Shown in pieces: positions 40,971 through 50,312 of a stretch of DNA of 50,326 nucleotides. Source of the stretch: Lentimicrobium sp. (GTDB lineage: Bacteria; Bacteroidota; Bacteroidia; Bacteroidales; Lentimicrobiaceae); assembly GCA_024709105.1 (NCBI GenBank), contig JANJXJ010000069.1, forward strand, positions 1 through 50,326, written 5' to 3'. Below the pieces are notes generated by a model, which saw nothing but the letters and a program-made list of their open reading frames with translations, was not told the origin of the DNA and made no database searches. A program made the position numbers and the translations under genes. Numbering within the stretch: position 1 is the stretch's first letter; every line of letters starts with the position of its first letter.

Positions 40971-43900
40971 AGCTGCCGGTAACAATCGCCTCATTTTCTC
41001 ATTTAACGTAACAGTATAATAATAAAACAGAGGAACTATATAAAGACTCACCAGCGTGCCGGCAGTCATACCACCCAGCATGGTTAGCGATAGCGGAAGC
41101 TGCAGTTTTGCGCCGGTGTCGGTGCCAACCATTTGCGGCAGCAGAGCAATAACTGTAACCAAGGCAGTCATTACAATAGGTTTTAACCGGCGGCGGCCAC
41201 CTTCGTGTATTGCGGGAAGCAATTCAAAGCCTTCTTTGCGAAGCTGGTTAATGGTATCAATTTTCAATATAGAGTCATTGATTATGATTCCTCCCATAAC
41301 AATAAAACCTATCAACGACATAGCATTAACCGAGCTGCCCGAAACATACAGAACAATTGCAGCAAAGGCAATATCAACAGGGAGTTCTATCAGTACTACC
41401 CAGGGGATGGTCAGCGATTCAAACTGAGCCGCAAGAATAAAATACAGCAGTAAAACAGAAATCAGGAGTATAACAACCATTTCAGCAATTAACTTTCTGT
41501 TGCTGAAGAAACTCCCTGAGAAACTGACATCTGCACCGGGTACAGCTTCAACAATGTTTTTTATATTTTCAATTACCCCGGGTGTTTGATTCGAAGCAGA
41601 TTCTATATTCAACGGAACATATACACCCTCTGCACCTCCATAAATAGTGCGGTAATCGCTGCTTTTTTCCACATCCACCAGGTTTCTTAAAGGTATTTTC
41701 CGGCCTGAGCGGTTATTTACAAAAAGAGAATTGATTGCCTGCTGCATAGTAACAGGCTCTGAACCAATAATTACAGGAATATACCGGTCAACTGCCTTTA
41801 AACCAGAGGTAGTAAAACTATTAAAAGCAGTTTTTAACACCGAAATAATTTCATTGTATTCAACCTGATATATAAACAGCATTTCGGGTTTAGCTCTCAC
41901 TATATACTGCGAACGCAAAGGTATTTCATGAGCAATTATTCCTGTATTTTCGGCAATCATTCCGGAAATCAGTTGTATTTCATCCGGGGGCAATGGGCTG
42001 TCGCTCTGCTCACCTGTTAATCTCGCTGTAAGGACACCCTCTTTTCCTGAAAAAACTTTGGAGAATGGGTTTTCAGGAGCCTTAAACGAATATGATGCAG
42101 ATGGATAATGATTTAAAATAAAGCTGCTCAGATTATCAATTATTTCAGATATTTCACTACCTGTGGCAGCCTTAAGATAAATCTGGCTTTCATAAGCACT
42201 CATATCAAGGTCGCGGTTTAAAACAAACTGCTGTTCACCTACAAAAGCATTCGATTGAAATACAGTATTTCCTGCATTTTCCAGAAGTTGCTTTATGCGG
42301 CGTGAGTTCTCGCCGGTGTGAATATTCTCATTCCAGTCTATGGTAAGATTTACTTCATCCTGCGGCAATTCGGGCAGTTGCCGCTTTTCCATGACACTGA
42401 AGGCCATATAGCCGCCAGCCATTATTATTAATAGCACGGCAAGAGTAAGCCACTGATGCCTGAATATCAGCTGAAAACCCCGTTCATAATGATTTTCAAG
42501 ATCAAACAATCTGAACTTCTGTAACCATTTAATTTCTCTGTTTCTATGCTCTTTTCGGTTAACCAGATGGAATAAAGTTGGGGTTAAGGTTATGGAAACC
42601 AGCAGAGAAATACCCTGACCGATGGCAATGGCTACGGCCTGATCGTAAAACAGGGCACCGGCAATACCACTTAAAAATATCAATGGGATAAAAATGGCGC
42701 ATGAGGTAAGTGTGGAAGAAATCATGGGAACTATAACCTCGTTGGTACCTTTTGCAATTGCATTGACCGGTGATTCTCCTCTTTGCTTATGTTGTAAAAT
42801 ATTATCAATAACTACAATAGAATTGTCAATCATCATACCCACGCCCAAAATAAGTCCCGACAATGAAACTATATTTATTGAAATGCTAAACAGGTAAAAG
42901 AAAAAAAGGCTGATGATAAGTGTAACCGGCAATGTTAGTGCAATCAATAAAGGGCTGCGGTAATCCCTGATAAACAAAAACATGATGAGTATGGCCAGAA
43001 AAGCCCCCTGTATTAGGTTATCCTTGAGGTTATCAATAGTATAAGTAAGCAAGAATGACTGATCCTGACTGGTTTCGAATAAAATACCGGGGTATGCAAT
43101 CTGCAATTCATTTGTAAGAGAATTCACCTCATCGCGCATGGTTTCAATTCTGGCACCGCTGCTTTTAATCAGTGCCATACATACTGCTCTTTTCCCCTGC
43201 GAAAGGTATAATCCCTGAGGTTCCATAGCCCTTATACCTGCCTGGGCAATATCTCCAAGCCTAACTGCCTGCCCATGTGCATTCACTATTACATTTTCAA
43301 CATCTTCAACTGTACGCAACTCGTTCCTGAACATAAGGCTGAACTGCAGCTGCCCTTCCCTTACAGTTATTCCGCTAACCGATGTATTGTTCTGATCCAG
43401 TGCATCGGTTATATCTTTTAAACCAATATCGAGGCTCTGCATCTTAGCTTCATCAGGAATAATGAATAATCCCGGGCTACTTAATCCGCTGATATCGGCA
43501 AAAGCAACCGAATTCAGCTGTTCAATGCGGCGCCGTATCACAGTTTCAGCAAAGCTGCTGAGCTGGTCGAATTGTGCATCATTCAGCTGCTCCGAAGAAT
43601 CTTTCAGGCTCAGATTCAACAAGAAAACAGGCATATCGGTAGCGCTTGCTTTAATAATTTTTGGCCGTCTTACTTCGCGCGGCAATCCCGCCATGGCTGC
43701 ATCAACTTTATCATTTACTTCAATAAAGGAATAATCTGTATTTGTTCCAAACGCAAACCTGAGTCTGATTATAGCATTATTATCGCGGGTTTCACTGCTT
43801 ATTTCTTCGAGACCGGGTAGTTGCTGCAAGCGGGCTCTTATTCCAGCAACTATTGTTCTTTCCAAATCAATGGCATTGGTATTGGGATGAGAAATATAAA

Positions 43901-44033
43901 CAGTAATTTCAGGTATTTTAATCTCAGGAAGCAGCGAAACCGGAAGCAAACCCGCTGTCACCAGCCCGATGATAACAATGGCAGTAAAAGATATGATTAC
44001 AGCAATCGGCCTGTTGATAAGGTATCTAACCAT
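40956..44033 (-). CDS. RND efflux permease (AcrB-type), subunit 1
   Basis: A 1025-residue inner-membrane transporter with the full RND plan: TM1 (residues 9-30), a large periplasmic loop (LPGLEEISSETRDNNAIIRLRF), TM2-6, a cytoplasmic loop, TM7, a second periplasmic loop and TM8-12. In TM4 it has GVGMMIDNSIVVIDN, keeping one Asp at the proton-relay position (AcrB Asp407), with Asn for Asp408. TM10 reads MGGIIINDSILKID, giving Asn-Asp where AcrB has Lys940-Asn941. This relay layout is common in Bacteroidota RND pumps. It lies 9 bases after the other permease. The substrate is unknown; the operon also encodes an adaptor lipoprotein. No outer-membrane TolC-type gene is present in the window. Confidence 0.93.
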   Translation of the reverse strand: MVRYLINRPIAVIISFTAIVIIGLVTAGLLPVSLLPEIKIPEITVYISHPNTNAIDLERTIVAGIRARLQQLPGLEEISSETRDNNAIIRLRFAFGTNTDYSFIEVNDKVDAAMAGLPREVRRPKIIKASATDMPVFLLNLSLKDSSEQLNDAQFDQLSSFAETVIRRRIEQLNSVAFADISGLSSPGLFIIPDEAKMQSLDIGLKDITDALDQNNTSVSGITVREGQLQFSLMFRNELRTVEDVENVIVNAHGQAVRLGDIAQAGIRAMEPQGLYLSQGKRAVCMALIKSSGARIETMRDEVNSLTNELQIAYPGILFETSQDQSFLLTYTIDNLKDNLIQGAFLAILIMFLFIRDYRSPLLIALTLPVTLIISLFFFYLFSISINIVSLSGLILGVGMMIDNSIVVIDNILQHKQRGESPVNAIAKGTNEVIVPMISSTLTSCAIFIPLIFLSGIAGALFYDQAVAIAIGQGISLLVSITLTPTLFHLVNRKEHRNREIKWLQKFRLFDLENHYERGFQLIFRHQWLTLAVLLIIMAGGYMAFSVMEKRQLPELPQDEVNLTIDWNENIHTGENSRRIKQLLENAGNTVFQSNAFVGEQQFVLNRDLDMSAYESQIYLKAATGSEISEIIDNLSSFILNHYPSASYSFKAPENPFSKVFSGKEGVLTARLTGEQSDSPLPPDEIQLISGMIAENTGIIAHEIPLRSQYIVRAKPEMLFIYQVEYNEIISVLKTAFNSFTTSGLKAVDRYIPVIIGSEPVTMQQAINSLFVNNRSGRKIPLRNLVDVEKSSDYRTIYGGAEGVYVPLNIESASNQTPGVIENIKNIVEAVPGADVSFSGSFFSNRKLIAEMVVILLISVLLLYFILAAQFESLTIPWVVLIELPVDIAFAAIVLYVSGSSVNAMSLIGFIVMGGIIINDSILKIDTINQLRKEGFELLPAIHEGGRRRLKPIVMTALVTVIALLPQMVGTDTGAKLQLPLSLTMLGGMTAGTLVSLYIVPLFYYYTVTLNEKMRRLLPAAKKNK

Positions 44034-44042
44034 AATAAAGTT

Positions 44043-47000
44043 TTATTTCGGATCAGGGGTTTTAAAATTACTGTTTTTTCGTTCCTGTAAATTCATTTTG
44101 ATCATTACAGGAAGAAAAATCACCAGCAGAGGAACAGCAAACAGCAACCCTCCTATTGTACCGGCAGCAAATGCTGTCCAGAAACCTGCACCTGAATCAA
44201 AAAGCAGAAATGGCAATAATCCTGCAATAGTTGAAATGGTAGTAAGCAGCACAGGAACAATTTTAAGGTTAAACGCTTTGATGTAGTTTTTAATATCTGT
44301 TCGCCTGTTTTGTTTCCGCAGAAAATTCAGGTCATTTAAAATATAAATGATCATGTTTACCGATAATCCGCTAAGCAGCAACAGCGAAGCATATCCGCCT
44401 TCATCAAATGGTATTTCGAAATGAAAGAAAGTAAAAAATACACCTATAAACGACATGGGAATAATGCTTATAATAACTAATGGTTGCACAAGCGATTCGA
44501 ATAATACAGCGCCGATTGCCCATATAATAAGCACTATAAGCCCAAGTAACCAATATTGCACAGGCTTTTCACCAAACATCCACGAATAATCGTAGGCAGG
44601 TATTTCGGCTTTAAAACCAAGTGGTAACCTTGCATTCAGCTTGCCGGTTTCTCTTTCAAGCACCCTCCGGGCCAGTTCATCGGGGCCTATAAAATTGTAC
44701 GCCAGCCTTATAAGATATGACTGGTTTTTCTTATAGATGTTTCCATCCACCCGAAGCTGATTTAACCTGGCTGTTTCAGAAGGACGAAGTTTAACAGAGT
44801 CGTTGCCAATGGCAGTGTGCATAAACTGCCAGAAATCGAAGTCGGACATGTCGCCTGCATAAAAACTCACAGGGGTATAGCCGTTTTCTGCTACTATCAT
44901 GGTTTGTGCCGTTGACCCTGCATGGTACTGCCTCATAGCCGAAACATATTCAGTGTATCCAAGCCCGGCAGCCGCCAGTTTGCTTTTATCTATTGTCAAT
45001 CCTCTTTCTTCAATTGTAGATGATTGCAGCCATATATCGTTTCCGCTGAAAACAGCAATATCCTTAATGCGCGGATTAAGGCTGAGTGTGTCGCTGAGCT
45101 GCCGGGCCAGCATAACCAATTGCCGGTAATCATAACCACTGAGCTGAATTTGTGAGGTGCGCCAGCCTTCGGTTAACTCATTGCTGAATGTTTCATTCCG
45201 CATAAAAATACCAAAATCGGCACCTGCATATTCATTGGCCTTTTGAATCATAAAACTTTTTATTTCGGCCGGCAGTGCCGAATTTAATGCTTCACGGGTA
45301 AAGTAAACAATAATGGAAGCGTTTTGCGGACTATTAACATAAGTTTGAAATTGTCGTATCCCCTGAAAGCTGTTCAGATAACTTTCCATCTTAAGGCAAA
45401 CCTCATTCAGTTGATTAATGGTGGTACCTGTTGGCAGAGAAACCCTGATGTATAATGTAGTTTCGCCCGAAGGCCGGTAATAGCTGCCTCGGCCCGAAAT
45501 ATGCTGCATAAACGGCCTGAGTGTCCCTCCGGCATATTTATCCAGCGGAATACGCAAATGCTCGTTGTAAAAATTGCTTCCCAAGGTGGAATTATACACT
45601 CTTGCCAAAAATGTTTCCTTTTCTATTTTTCCCGGAAGCAACTGGAATGGAATTCCAAAAGCGAGTATTAACGCAATGATAAAAACTGTTTTCCAGCGGT
45701 TTATAAACAAAATGCAGGCTTCATAAAACCTGTTGGCTGCCACTATTCTTCTCAGCCGCTTTTTTATTGTTATCTTTTTGCTTTGCTTAATACCCAGTCC
45801 TGCCATAAGTGAAGGGATAAACCACAGGGCAACCACCAATGATACTGCAAGGTTTATAATGGTAACCCAGGCAAAATCTATAAGATTTGCCCTGTCGGCC
45901 TCATCAAGAAAAAATATAACTACCAGTGCACCCAGGGTAGTAAGTGTGGCTCCCAGCATCGCCATAAAAACATGCAGAGATTTTCGGTGCATCAGGTAAT
46001 TGGCCATCACTATATAATTGTCTATAATAATGCCTATACTTACCGTGATTCCTGCAATAGATACCAGATGAATCTCAACATTAAAAATGTAATAAAAAAT
46101 AAATGCTATCGAAATATTAACCGTCAGGCTTACAATAATAAGCAGCAGATACCGCCAGCTTCGCTGTACCAGCAGTACAAATAAAAAGAGAAGCAAAATG
46201 GCAGCTGCCAGCCGTTGAGTGGTTTTGTTAATCTCCTTTCTAAGATATTCGCTGGAATCATACATTTTTATCAGTGCCCAGCCTTCGGGCAACTGTGCCA
46301 GGATTTTTTGCTCCTCCTTGTATATTGCATCTGCCAGCGCCAGTTGATTCGATAGCGGGGAAGCATAAATATTAACAGACACGGTATTCTTTCCATTAAT
46401 TCTGAAATAACTCCCGGGCTGTTGTTCCGTTATTTCTAATTCGGCAACATCTTTTAAGGTTACAATTTTGCCGTTGACTTCAGTTACGGGAATATCTTTC
46501 CATACATTTTCCAAAGGTGCCTGGCCCGAAAAGGTTGCACTTACAGGAGTTGCAAGGGCAACAGTACCGGCTTCGCTATTCCCGGTTATTCCCAGCCCAG
46601 TAGTTTGCTGCCATTGGTTCAGCACCCCGGCTAGTTGGTAAGGGGAAAGACCGTAAAGCTTTAATTGTTCGCTGTTGTAAACAAACTTCCATTCATAGGG
46701 TGTTGCCCCAAAGGTTTCTACCCCCGAAATGTCTTTTACCCTGCTGAAGGTTTTCCTTATTTTTTTATCGGCATACTCTTTAAGGCTGTGCGCTGAAGCA
46801 TTTCCGTTAAGGGTGTAGGAGATAAGCAACTGTTTATCATTGTTTTGCTCACTTCCGGTACTTATTCCGGGGTAGCCTACCTCTTCAGGAAAATGCTGCC
46901 ATACATCTTTAATAATGGACAATATCTGAAAACGAAGCGTTTCTATATTGGCACCTGCTTCTGCTTCAACAGTAATGTTGCCATAGCCAAAACTGCTGTT

Positions 47001-47258
47001 GGATTCTATTTGCCTGATTCCTCCCATGGCTGCCATAGCCCCCTCAAGCACCGAGGTAACTTCGTGTTCAACTACTTGCGGTGCAGCCCCGGGATAGGTA
47101 AAAGCAACAGTTAAAGTACCGGGTTGCCGGCCGGGGTTTAATTTTACAGTTAGTTTAGTTACCAGGGCAAGGCCGGTAAAGGCAAATAGCACAAACAACA
47201 TGTTCACCGTAAATGAACTGCTGCGCTTTTGCCCCTGTGTATGGCTGTATTCCACCAT
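44043..47258 (-). CDS. RND efflux permease (AcrB-type), subunit 2, diverged relay
   Basis: A 1071-residue RND permease that is clearly only distantly related to its neighbour. It has the usual pattern: TM1 (SSFTVNMLFVLFAFTGLALVTKL), the GGIRQIESNSSFGYGNITVEAE porter motif and two large periplasmic loops. TM4 (SIGIIIDNYIVMANYLM) keeps the relay Asp. In TM10 the segment GLSVNMIIYILNDLNFL has Asn-Met where the neighbour has Asn-Asp and AcrB has Lys-Asn, so the ion-relay residue appears lost. The start at ATG 47258 lies 4 bases after the adaptor gene stop. Two unlike permeases in one operon recall MdtBC-type heterotrimers, in which only one subunit drives proton transport; this is inference. Confidence 0.9.
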   Translation of the reverse strand: MVEYSHTQGQKRSSSFTVNMLFVLFAFTGLALVTKLTVKLNPGRQPGTLTVAFTYPGAAPQVVEHEVTSVLEGAMAAMGGIRQIESNSSFGYGNITVEAEAGANIETLRFQILSIIKDVWQHFPEEVGYPGISTGSEQNNDKQLLISYTLNGNASAHSLKEYADKKIRKTFSRVKDISGVETFGATPYEWKFVYNSEQLKLYGLSPYQLAGVLNQWQQTTGLGITGNSEAGTVALATPVSATFSGQAPLENVWKDIPVTEVNGKIVTLKDVAELEITEQQPGSYFRINGKNTVSVNIYASPLSNQLALADAIYKEEQKILAQLPEGWALIKMYDSSEYLRKEINKTTQRLAAAILLLFLFVLLVQRSWRYLLLIIVSLTVNISIAFIFYYIFNVEIHLVSIAGITVSIGIIIDNYIVMANYLMHRKSLHVFMAMLGATLTTLGALVVIFFLDEADRANLIDFAWVTIINLAVSLVVALWFIPSLMAGLGIKQSKKITIKKRLRRIVAANRFYEACILFINRWKTVFIIALILAFGIPFQLLPGKIEKETFLARVYNSTLGSNFYNEHLRIPLDKYAGGTLRPFMQHISGRGSYYRPSGETTLYIRVSLPTGTTINQLNEVCLKMESYLNSFQGIRQFQTYVNSPQNASIIVYFTREALNSALPAEIKSFMIQKANEYAGADFGIFMRNETFSNELTEGWRTSQIQLSGYDYRQLVMLARQLSDTLSLNPRIKDIAVFSGNDIWLQSSTIEERGLTIDKSKLAAAGLGYTEYVSAMRQYHAGSTAQTMIVAENGYTPVSFYAGDMSDFDFWQFMHTAIGNDSVKLRPSETARLNQLRVDGNIYKKNQSYLIRLAYNFIGPDELARRVLERETGKLNARLPLGFKAEIPAYDYSWMFGEKPVQYWLLGLIVLIIWAIGAVLFESLVQPLVIISIIPMSFIGVFFTFFHFEIPFDEGGYASLLLLSGLSVNMIIYILNDLNFLRKQNRRTDIKNYIKAFNLKIVPVLLTTISTIAGLLPFLLFDSGAGFWTAFAAGTIGGLLFAVPLLVIFLPVMIKMNLQERKNSNFKTPDPK

Positions 47259-47262
47259 ACTT

Positions 47263-48345
47263 CTATTTTACCGGGTTGCTTACAAGCACCGGAGCCTGAT
47301 GCCCTATAGTGAGGTTGTTGCTCACAATTACCTGCTGCCCGGGCTTCAGGCCCTCATTAATGGTGTAATGTGTGCTGTTTTCGTAACCTGTTACCACATA
47401 ATTCCAGATGGCATGGCCATCCTCCACAGTAAACACCACCTGTCGGTTTTGCCGGGCCAGCACAGCCTGCTTGGGTATTACCAACTGATTGGGAACAACG
47501 TTTTTAACTACCACTTTAACTTTCATTCCATCCATAAGCTTTCCGGATGTATTGGGCAGCACAGCCGACACGGTGAGCGTACCATGATTGCCTACCATAG
47601 GGTCGGCACCTGTTATTTTACCCCGAAAGCTTTGTCCGGACAGTGCTACCGGAAAAACTTCAATACCGGTGCCTGTTTGTATCAATGCTGCATCATGCTC
47701 CAGTACATCGAAAATAACTGTCATTTCGCGGGTATTCAGCAAGGTGCAAAAGTTTTTATACTCAGATGAAGGAGTGAAAGGCCTGGCCAACAGTCCGGCA
47801 ACTATGCCGCTTACAGGAGCAGTTATGCGGGTGTTGGACAACTCGCGGCGGGCTTTGTTCAGTTCAAGCCTGGCCTGCAGCAGGCCGGAGCGCAGCATTG
47901 CACCCGATTTTACCTGATCGGGCAGCGAAGCAGTATCGTTGCTGTTGTAACCCGACAACAGCAATTGATCGTTGTAATTGATAAGTGCCTGCCTGTGATT
48001 GATTTCGGCCTGCGCAAGAGCATGTTGCTGCCGGTAGTCGTCTATCTGGCCAAGCAATTGCCCTTCGGCTACCCATTGCCCGTTTTGTACCAATACTTTT
48101 AACAGGTTGCCCTGCACCTCAAAGGGCACGATCGCCTTTTGCCCCGCCTGCAATGAACCGTTACACCAGATTTCGGTGGTGAAGTTTATTTTTTGTACAA
48201 TGGAGGTTTCAACGTTTGCGGTGTCGTTTGATTGTAACTTTGCTACTGTATCTGTAACTGCAGAACTATCTCTACCGTTTGAACTGCAGCTTGCAACCAG
48301 AATTAAAAAAAACAGAAAACAAATGGTTCTTACAATTGCAGGCAT
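47263..48345 (-). CDS. RND efflux adaptor (membrane fusion) lipoprotein
   Basis: A 360-residue periplasmic adaptor with a lipoprotein signal (hydrophobic stretch, then lipobox VASC, lipidated Cys20). The fold order is typical: a barrel and lipoyl half (ALVPFEVQGNLLKVLVQNGQWVAEGQLLGQIDDY), a helical hairpin (about 115-190), the second lipoyl half (TRITAPVSGIVAGLLARP) and a beta-barrel with membrane-proximal domain. It links the inner-membrane RND permeases to an outer-membrane channel, which must be encoded elsewhere. It is the first gene of the RND part; a -7-like element sits about 58 bases upstream. The sequence before it encodes the thioredoxin-fold and beta-propeller proteins on the same strand, 72 bases away. 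Confidence 0.92.
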   Translation of the reverse strand: MPAIVRTICFLFFLILVASCSSNGRDSSAVTDTVAKLQSNDTANVETSIVQKINFTTEIWCNGSLQAGQKAIVPFEVQGNLLKVLVQNGQWVAEGQLLGQIDDYRQQHALAQAEINHRQALINYNDQLLLSGYNSNDTASLPDQVKSGAMLRSGLLQARLELNKARRELSNTRITAPVSGIVAGLLARPFTPSSEYKNFCTLLNTREMTVIFDVLEHDAALIQTGTGIEVFPVALSGQSFRGKITGADPMVGNHGTLTVSAVLPNTSGKLMDGMKVKVVVKNVVPNQLVIPKQAVLARQNRQVVFTVEDGHAIWNYVVTGYENSTHYTINEGLKPGQQVIVSNNLTIGHQAPVLVSNPVK

Positions 48346-48402
48346 AACTCAGATTAAAAATGTTAAACTATAAACTCCTGTAGAAAAAAATGCAAACAAA
48401 AA

Positions 48403-48410
48403 CAAAATTA
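48403..48410 (-). promoter_or_regulatory. Candidate -7 element ahead of the RND adaptor
   Basis: The minus strand reads TAATTTTG, an exact TAnnTTTG match in the 72-base gap, 57 bases before the adaptor start. A -33 TTG is not evident, so the RND genes may have their own promoter or be read from upstream. Confidence 0.4.
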
Positions 48411-48417
48411 GCAGTTT

Positions 48418-49035
48418 TTAGCGTTGCTTAAGTAATTTTTCCTTTGCAAAACCCAAATATTGCCTTATGGAAGCAGTATCGCCTTCTTCAGGAATATACA
48501 TATGATTTATCTGCATGTTTTTATCAAGCAAAAATAAATATGGCAGATTTAAGGTATCCGTAGGAAGCCCTGTACTTTTAACGCTGAAAACGGGGAACTG
48601 CAATCGGTTCATTCGTTTAAACTGATACAAATATGAAGGATTCTGGTAATATGCCAACAATAAAGTGTTCTGTTCATTAAACGAATTTTGAGCTAATATT
48701 TCCGAAAGGATCAAATCTACACACGAATTACAATTCAACTCGGTGTAACGTAAAACCAGCATAGTATTCATTGTAACACTGTCGAGCCTGATTCCTGCCT
48801 CCTTTTCTGTTTGCAATTCAAGATCTCTACTTAACACCATACCATTCGTATAAACCTGCCAAGCCGATATATTCTTCTGATTTTTATATAACTCTTTTAA
48901 TGATGCAATCGCATTGTTATAAACAGCAGCATCAACACCCCGTTTACACCAAAAAAATCGTCCTCCTAATAATAAAGCCACCAAAGCAAGATTGAGAGCA
49001 AGCAGCAGCCAAATGGTTTGTTTCGTGTTTTTCAT
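48418..49035 (-). CDS. Membrane-anchored thioredoxin-fold protein with CNSC
   Basis: A 205-residue protein with one N-terminal transmembrane helix (residues 8-25) and the body outside the cytoplasm. The segment VLRYTELNCNSCVDLILSEIL has a CxxC pair at 102-105 at the start of a helix, as in thioredoxin-fold redox centres, and NLPYLFLLDKNMQINHMYIPE supplies the cis-Pro strand (Pro165). The first ~90 residues replace the usual N-terminal strand and carry no motif I know. Proteins of this kind accompany 6-bladed beta-propeller lipoproteins in Bacteroidota; their substrate is not known. It sits 12 bases after the propeller gene and is translated with it. Confidence 0.75.
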   Translation of the reverse strand: MKNTKQTIWLLLALNLALVALLLGGRFFWCKRGVDAAVYNNAIASLKELYKNQKNISAWQVYTNGMVLSRDLELQTEKEAGIRLDSVTMNTMLVLRYTELNCNSCVDLILSEILAQNSFNEQNTLLLAYYQNPSYLYQFKRMNRLQFPVFSVKSTGLPTDTLNLPYLFLLDKNMQINHMYIPEEGDTASIRQYLGFAKEKLLKQR

Positions 49036-49047
49036 TGAGAAATGTTA

Positions 49048-50223
49048 TTATTCTTTTAAAGTTACCAGCATAAGTACCGGGTTATCAGTTTCCTTAACCG
49101 ATTTAAGCTGATTTAATAGCTCTGACCGTCTTTTTTCAGGTAAAAATTCAAAATCAAAATCTCCTTTATCCAATGCATCTCTAATTGTATATGCAGGCAA
49201 ACTATAGCAAAATTTGTTATTGTATGAAGCTAAAGGGCTTACAACAAATAATAAATCCGAAACATTTTCATAACTCAGTTCAATGATAAAATTCTCATCA
49301 ATTCTCATGTTATGGAAGCAGTAAAAATACCTTCCTACAAAATAATAAAGAAATGACAAATATGTATCGTTCATTATCGGCATTGAAACATAGGTGCATT
49401 TATTATTTTCTTTAGCATAGTCCAAGATTGTTTGTGGTGATATATGGTCAACAGGAATTTCATTGTGAAGCATTTGAAAATCCTTAAAATCTATATAAAA
49501 AGCAGGTTTTATTGATTTTCCTATAATGCTATATATAGTATCAATTCCTATTACAGGTGATATTAACACATTATTATTACTTTGATAAAAGGTATTATTC
49601 TTTATATTACAGGTTCTCCTCCGTAAATAAAACTTTGAAATATTTGAAATTGTATCATTAATCCATAAACTGTATTCTTCAACAGGACTTTTTTCCAAGC
49701 TAGTTGTAGATGTTGAAAATATTTCAGCACCATTTTCTGTTATATAAAATCGGCTTGGATTATATGAATTATAAGGTTTATTAATCGGTAAGGTACTTAT
49801 AAGTACACCATTTTTATCTATCAAGTAAATCAGATTATAACCTAACAAATAAGTTCTTTCATCTTTAGTTACAGAAAAATCACGTATTTCAAGTATTTCA
49901 TCTTTACCCTTACCCTCCTTTGTTTTCTTAAAAAGGAATTTTCCGGTATTTGAATACGCATGAAATTCATTATTCCAGGTACTTATAAGTATTCTGTTAT
50001 CTGTCATCCAAAGCTTTGATATCGCATCAACAGGATTTGAATCTGTAGTTTCAATCTGTAAAAATTCAATATTTGTTACCAGATTGTGAAAATCAGTAAT
50101 GTGATTGGTTTGTAGCGGATTTACAAGTATTACCTCATAATCAGTACTTTTTCCAGGATTATCACTATTAATGCAACCATTAAGCATGGTAGCAATGAAT
50201 AATACTTTAGATAAAAAACTCAT
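49048..50223 (-). CDS. 6-bladed beta-propeller lipoprotein
   Basis: A 391-residue lipoprotein with lipobox LNGC (lipidated Cys17). The mature chain is a run of repeated strand blocks: HITDFHNLVTNIEFLQIETTDSNPVDAISKLWMTDNRILIST, followed by blades such as FHAYSNTGKFLFKKTKEGKGKDEILEIRDFSVTKDERTYLL and NLIYLIDKNGVLISTLPI. This is the pattern of Bacteroidota 6-bladed beta-propeller (DUF5128/NHL-like) lipoproteins. They usually bind ligands or other proteins at the cell surface or in the periplasm. The codon use is more A/T-rich than in the housekeeping genes to its left. It precedes the CNSC thioredoxin-fold gene and the RND genes. Confidence 0.78.
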   Translation of the reverse strand: MSFLSKVLFIATMLNGCINSDNPGKSTDYEVILVNPLQTNHITDFHNLVTNIEFLQIETTDSNPVDAISKLWMTDNRILISTWNNEFHAYSNTGKFLFKKTKEGKGKDEILEIRDFSVTKDERTYLLGYNLIYLIDKNGVLISTLPINKPYNSYNPSRFYITENGAEIFSTSTTSLEKSPVEEYSLWINDTISNISKFYLRRRTCNIKNNTFYQSNNNVLISPVIGIDTIYSIIGKSIKPAFYIDFKDFQMLHNEIPVDHISPQTILDYAKENNKCTYVSMPIMNDTYLSFLYYFVGRYFYCFHNMRIDENFIIELSYENVSDLLFVVSPLASYNNKFCYSLPAYTIRDALDKGDFDFEFLPEKRRSELLNQLKSVKETDNPVLMLVTLKE

Positions 50224-50304
50224 TTTAAGTAAATAGCCTATTGGCAGATTATTACTCTGTTTGAAGTAATGAGATGGTCTAATCCCTTTAGACAGTATTT
50301 AATA

Positions 50305-50312
50305 CAAATATA
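50305..50312 (-). promoter_or_regulatory. Candidate -7 element of the propeller operon
   Basis: The minus strand reads TATATTTG, an exact TAnnTTTG match about 80 bases upstream of the propeller start. The -33 part would fall past the window edge. Confidence 0.4.
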
